Origin: Armatimonadota bacterium
GTDB lineage: Bacteria > Armatimonadota > Armatimonadia > Armatimonadales > Armatimonadaceae
DNA: 6,090 nt
Assembly: GCA_014381035.1 (NCBI GenBank)
Contig: JACMIS010000891.1
Coordinates: 1-6,090, forward strand
Direction of reading: 5' to 3'
Shown one piece after another: positions 5,645-6,090 of this stretch (position 1 is its first letter; the number at the start of each line of letters is the position of its first letter). The notes under the pieces are model-generated. The model searched no databases and was not told where the DNA came from. It worked only from the letters and a program-made list of their open reading frames with translations. Made by a program: the position numbers and the translations under genes.

Positions 5645-6090
5645 TCAAACCAGACCGAGTGAACAAACGATTCGCGGTTCACGCTCCGCCCCGTCTTCAC
5701 TGACGACACACAGGCGGTTATCGCGCCGAAGCATCGTTACCGCGTCCGCCAGCATTTCGTCGGACACGTCGCCGCGCAGATGCATGTTCAGCAGGTCCTT
5801 CGCGGTCTGCGTGAGCGGGAAGCGGTAAATTTCATCAATCGCCCGCGCGAGTTCCGTAGTGTCAAAAAGCGTGTTCGCCACGCCGCCCGCGTACCGCTTC
5901 ATCCGCTCGTACACCTTGAACCGTGCCCCCGACGCCTGACCGAGTTGCCCGCCAACGTTTCGTTCGGGCGACGCGATCAGGGCAACACCTTTCGCGACCA
6001 ATTCGTGATGGTTACCGGCGCGGGGAAGGGCGGGCGTCAAGGCGTTGCACTCCGCCGCCTTCAGAATCGTGTACTGCGACTCGGTGACAC
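5645..6090 (-). CDS. C-terminal end of a probable SF2 helicase; gene enters from the right edge
   Basis: The frame is open from the right edge to TGA at 5647-5645, giving the last 147 residues of a longer protein. The visible part begins VTESQYTILKAAECN, contains TPALPRAGNHHELVAKGV (a patch with two histidines), a helical stretch with LTQTAKDLLNMHLRGDVSDE, and ends EPRIVCSLGLV. This layout resembles, from memory, the extreme C-terminus of large SNF2/DEAD-like helicases that stand directly upstream of Eco57I/PglX-like methyltransferases in defence operons. No Walker or helicase motif is visible, because these would lie outside the window, so the helicase call rests on the tail and the neighbourhood. 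A TTG at 6040 could be read as a start, but the coding pattern continues upstream without interruption, so I treat the gene as partial. Its product probably supplies ATP-driven translocation to the methyltransferase complex. Confidence 0.62.
   Translation of the reverse strand, partial: VTESQYTILKAAECNALTPALPRAGNHHELVAKGVALIASPERNVGGQLGQASGARFKVYERMKRYAGGVANTLFDTTELARAIDEIYRFPLTQTAKDLLNMHLRGDVSDEMLADAVTMLRRDNRLCVVSEDGAEREPRIVCSLGLV

Noticed and set aside
1580..6090. Class 1 DISARM or BREX system
   Set aside because: A helicase plus a PglX/DrmMI-like methyltransferase would fit part of such a system, but no drmA, drmB, drmC, pglZ, brxC or similar gene follows downstream. Only the two-gene core is visible, and the AlbA_2 extension is not a feature I can tie to either system.

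Overview
The window is bacterial, GC-rich coding DNA with one sharp AT-rich trough at about 885-950. Nothing in it fixes the taxon. It carries no tRNA, rRNA, insertion sequence or CRISPR array that I can see. It reads as an accessory or defence-type region: the end of a probable helicase gene, a very large Eco57I/PglX-like DNA adenine methyltransferase with an unusual C-terminal AlbA_2 (Schlafen-type) domain, a small XRE-type regulator, and two short tightly coupled genes that I do not recognise.

Right part (about 1580-6090, all minus strand): the last 147 residues of a gene that enters from the right edge, followed 15 bases later by the 1349-residue methyltransferase. The short gap, shared strand and Shine-Dalgarno sequence in the gap point to one operon. 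The partial upstream product resembles the C-terminus of the large SF2 helicases that often sit beside this methyltransferase family. The pair therefore looks like a helicase plus methyltransferase restriction or defence module. No DISARM drmA, drmB or drmC and no BREX core gene lies downstream in the window.

Middle (about 755-1579): a plus-strand XRE-family regulator (986-1393) converges on the methyltransferase across a 186-base gap containing two mutually exclusive hairpins. Upstream of it, the AT-rich trough holds candidate promoters in both directions. An inverted repeat overlaps the regulator's ribosome-binding region and may be an autoregulatory site.

Left part (1-754, minus strand): two genes diverge from the regulator. 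The first encodes 111 residues (419-754) and ends in an ATGA overlap with a second gene that runs off the left edge (1-422, 140 residues visible). The second has a helical-looking N-terminal domain of about 120 residues and then a Ser/Thr/Gly-rich linker, suggesting an N-terminal module of a longer multidomain protein. A reading-frame ambiguity near 470-480 leaves open that the two are one frameshifted gene.

The most interesting items are the methyltransferase-AlbA_2 fusion, which lacks a visible N-terminal nuclease motif, and the unrecognised coupled pair under a possible divergent regulator.
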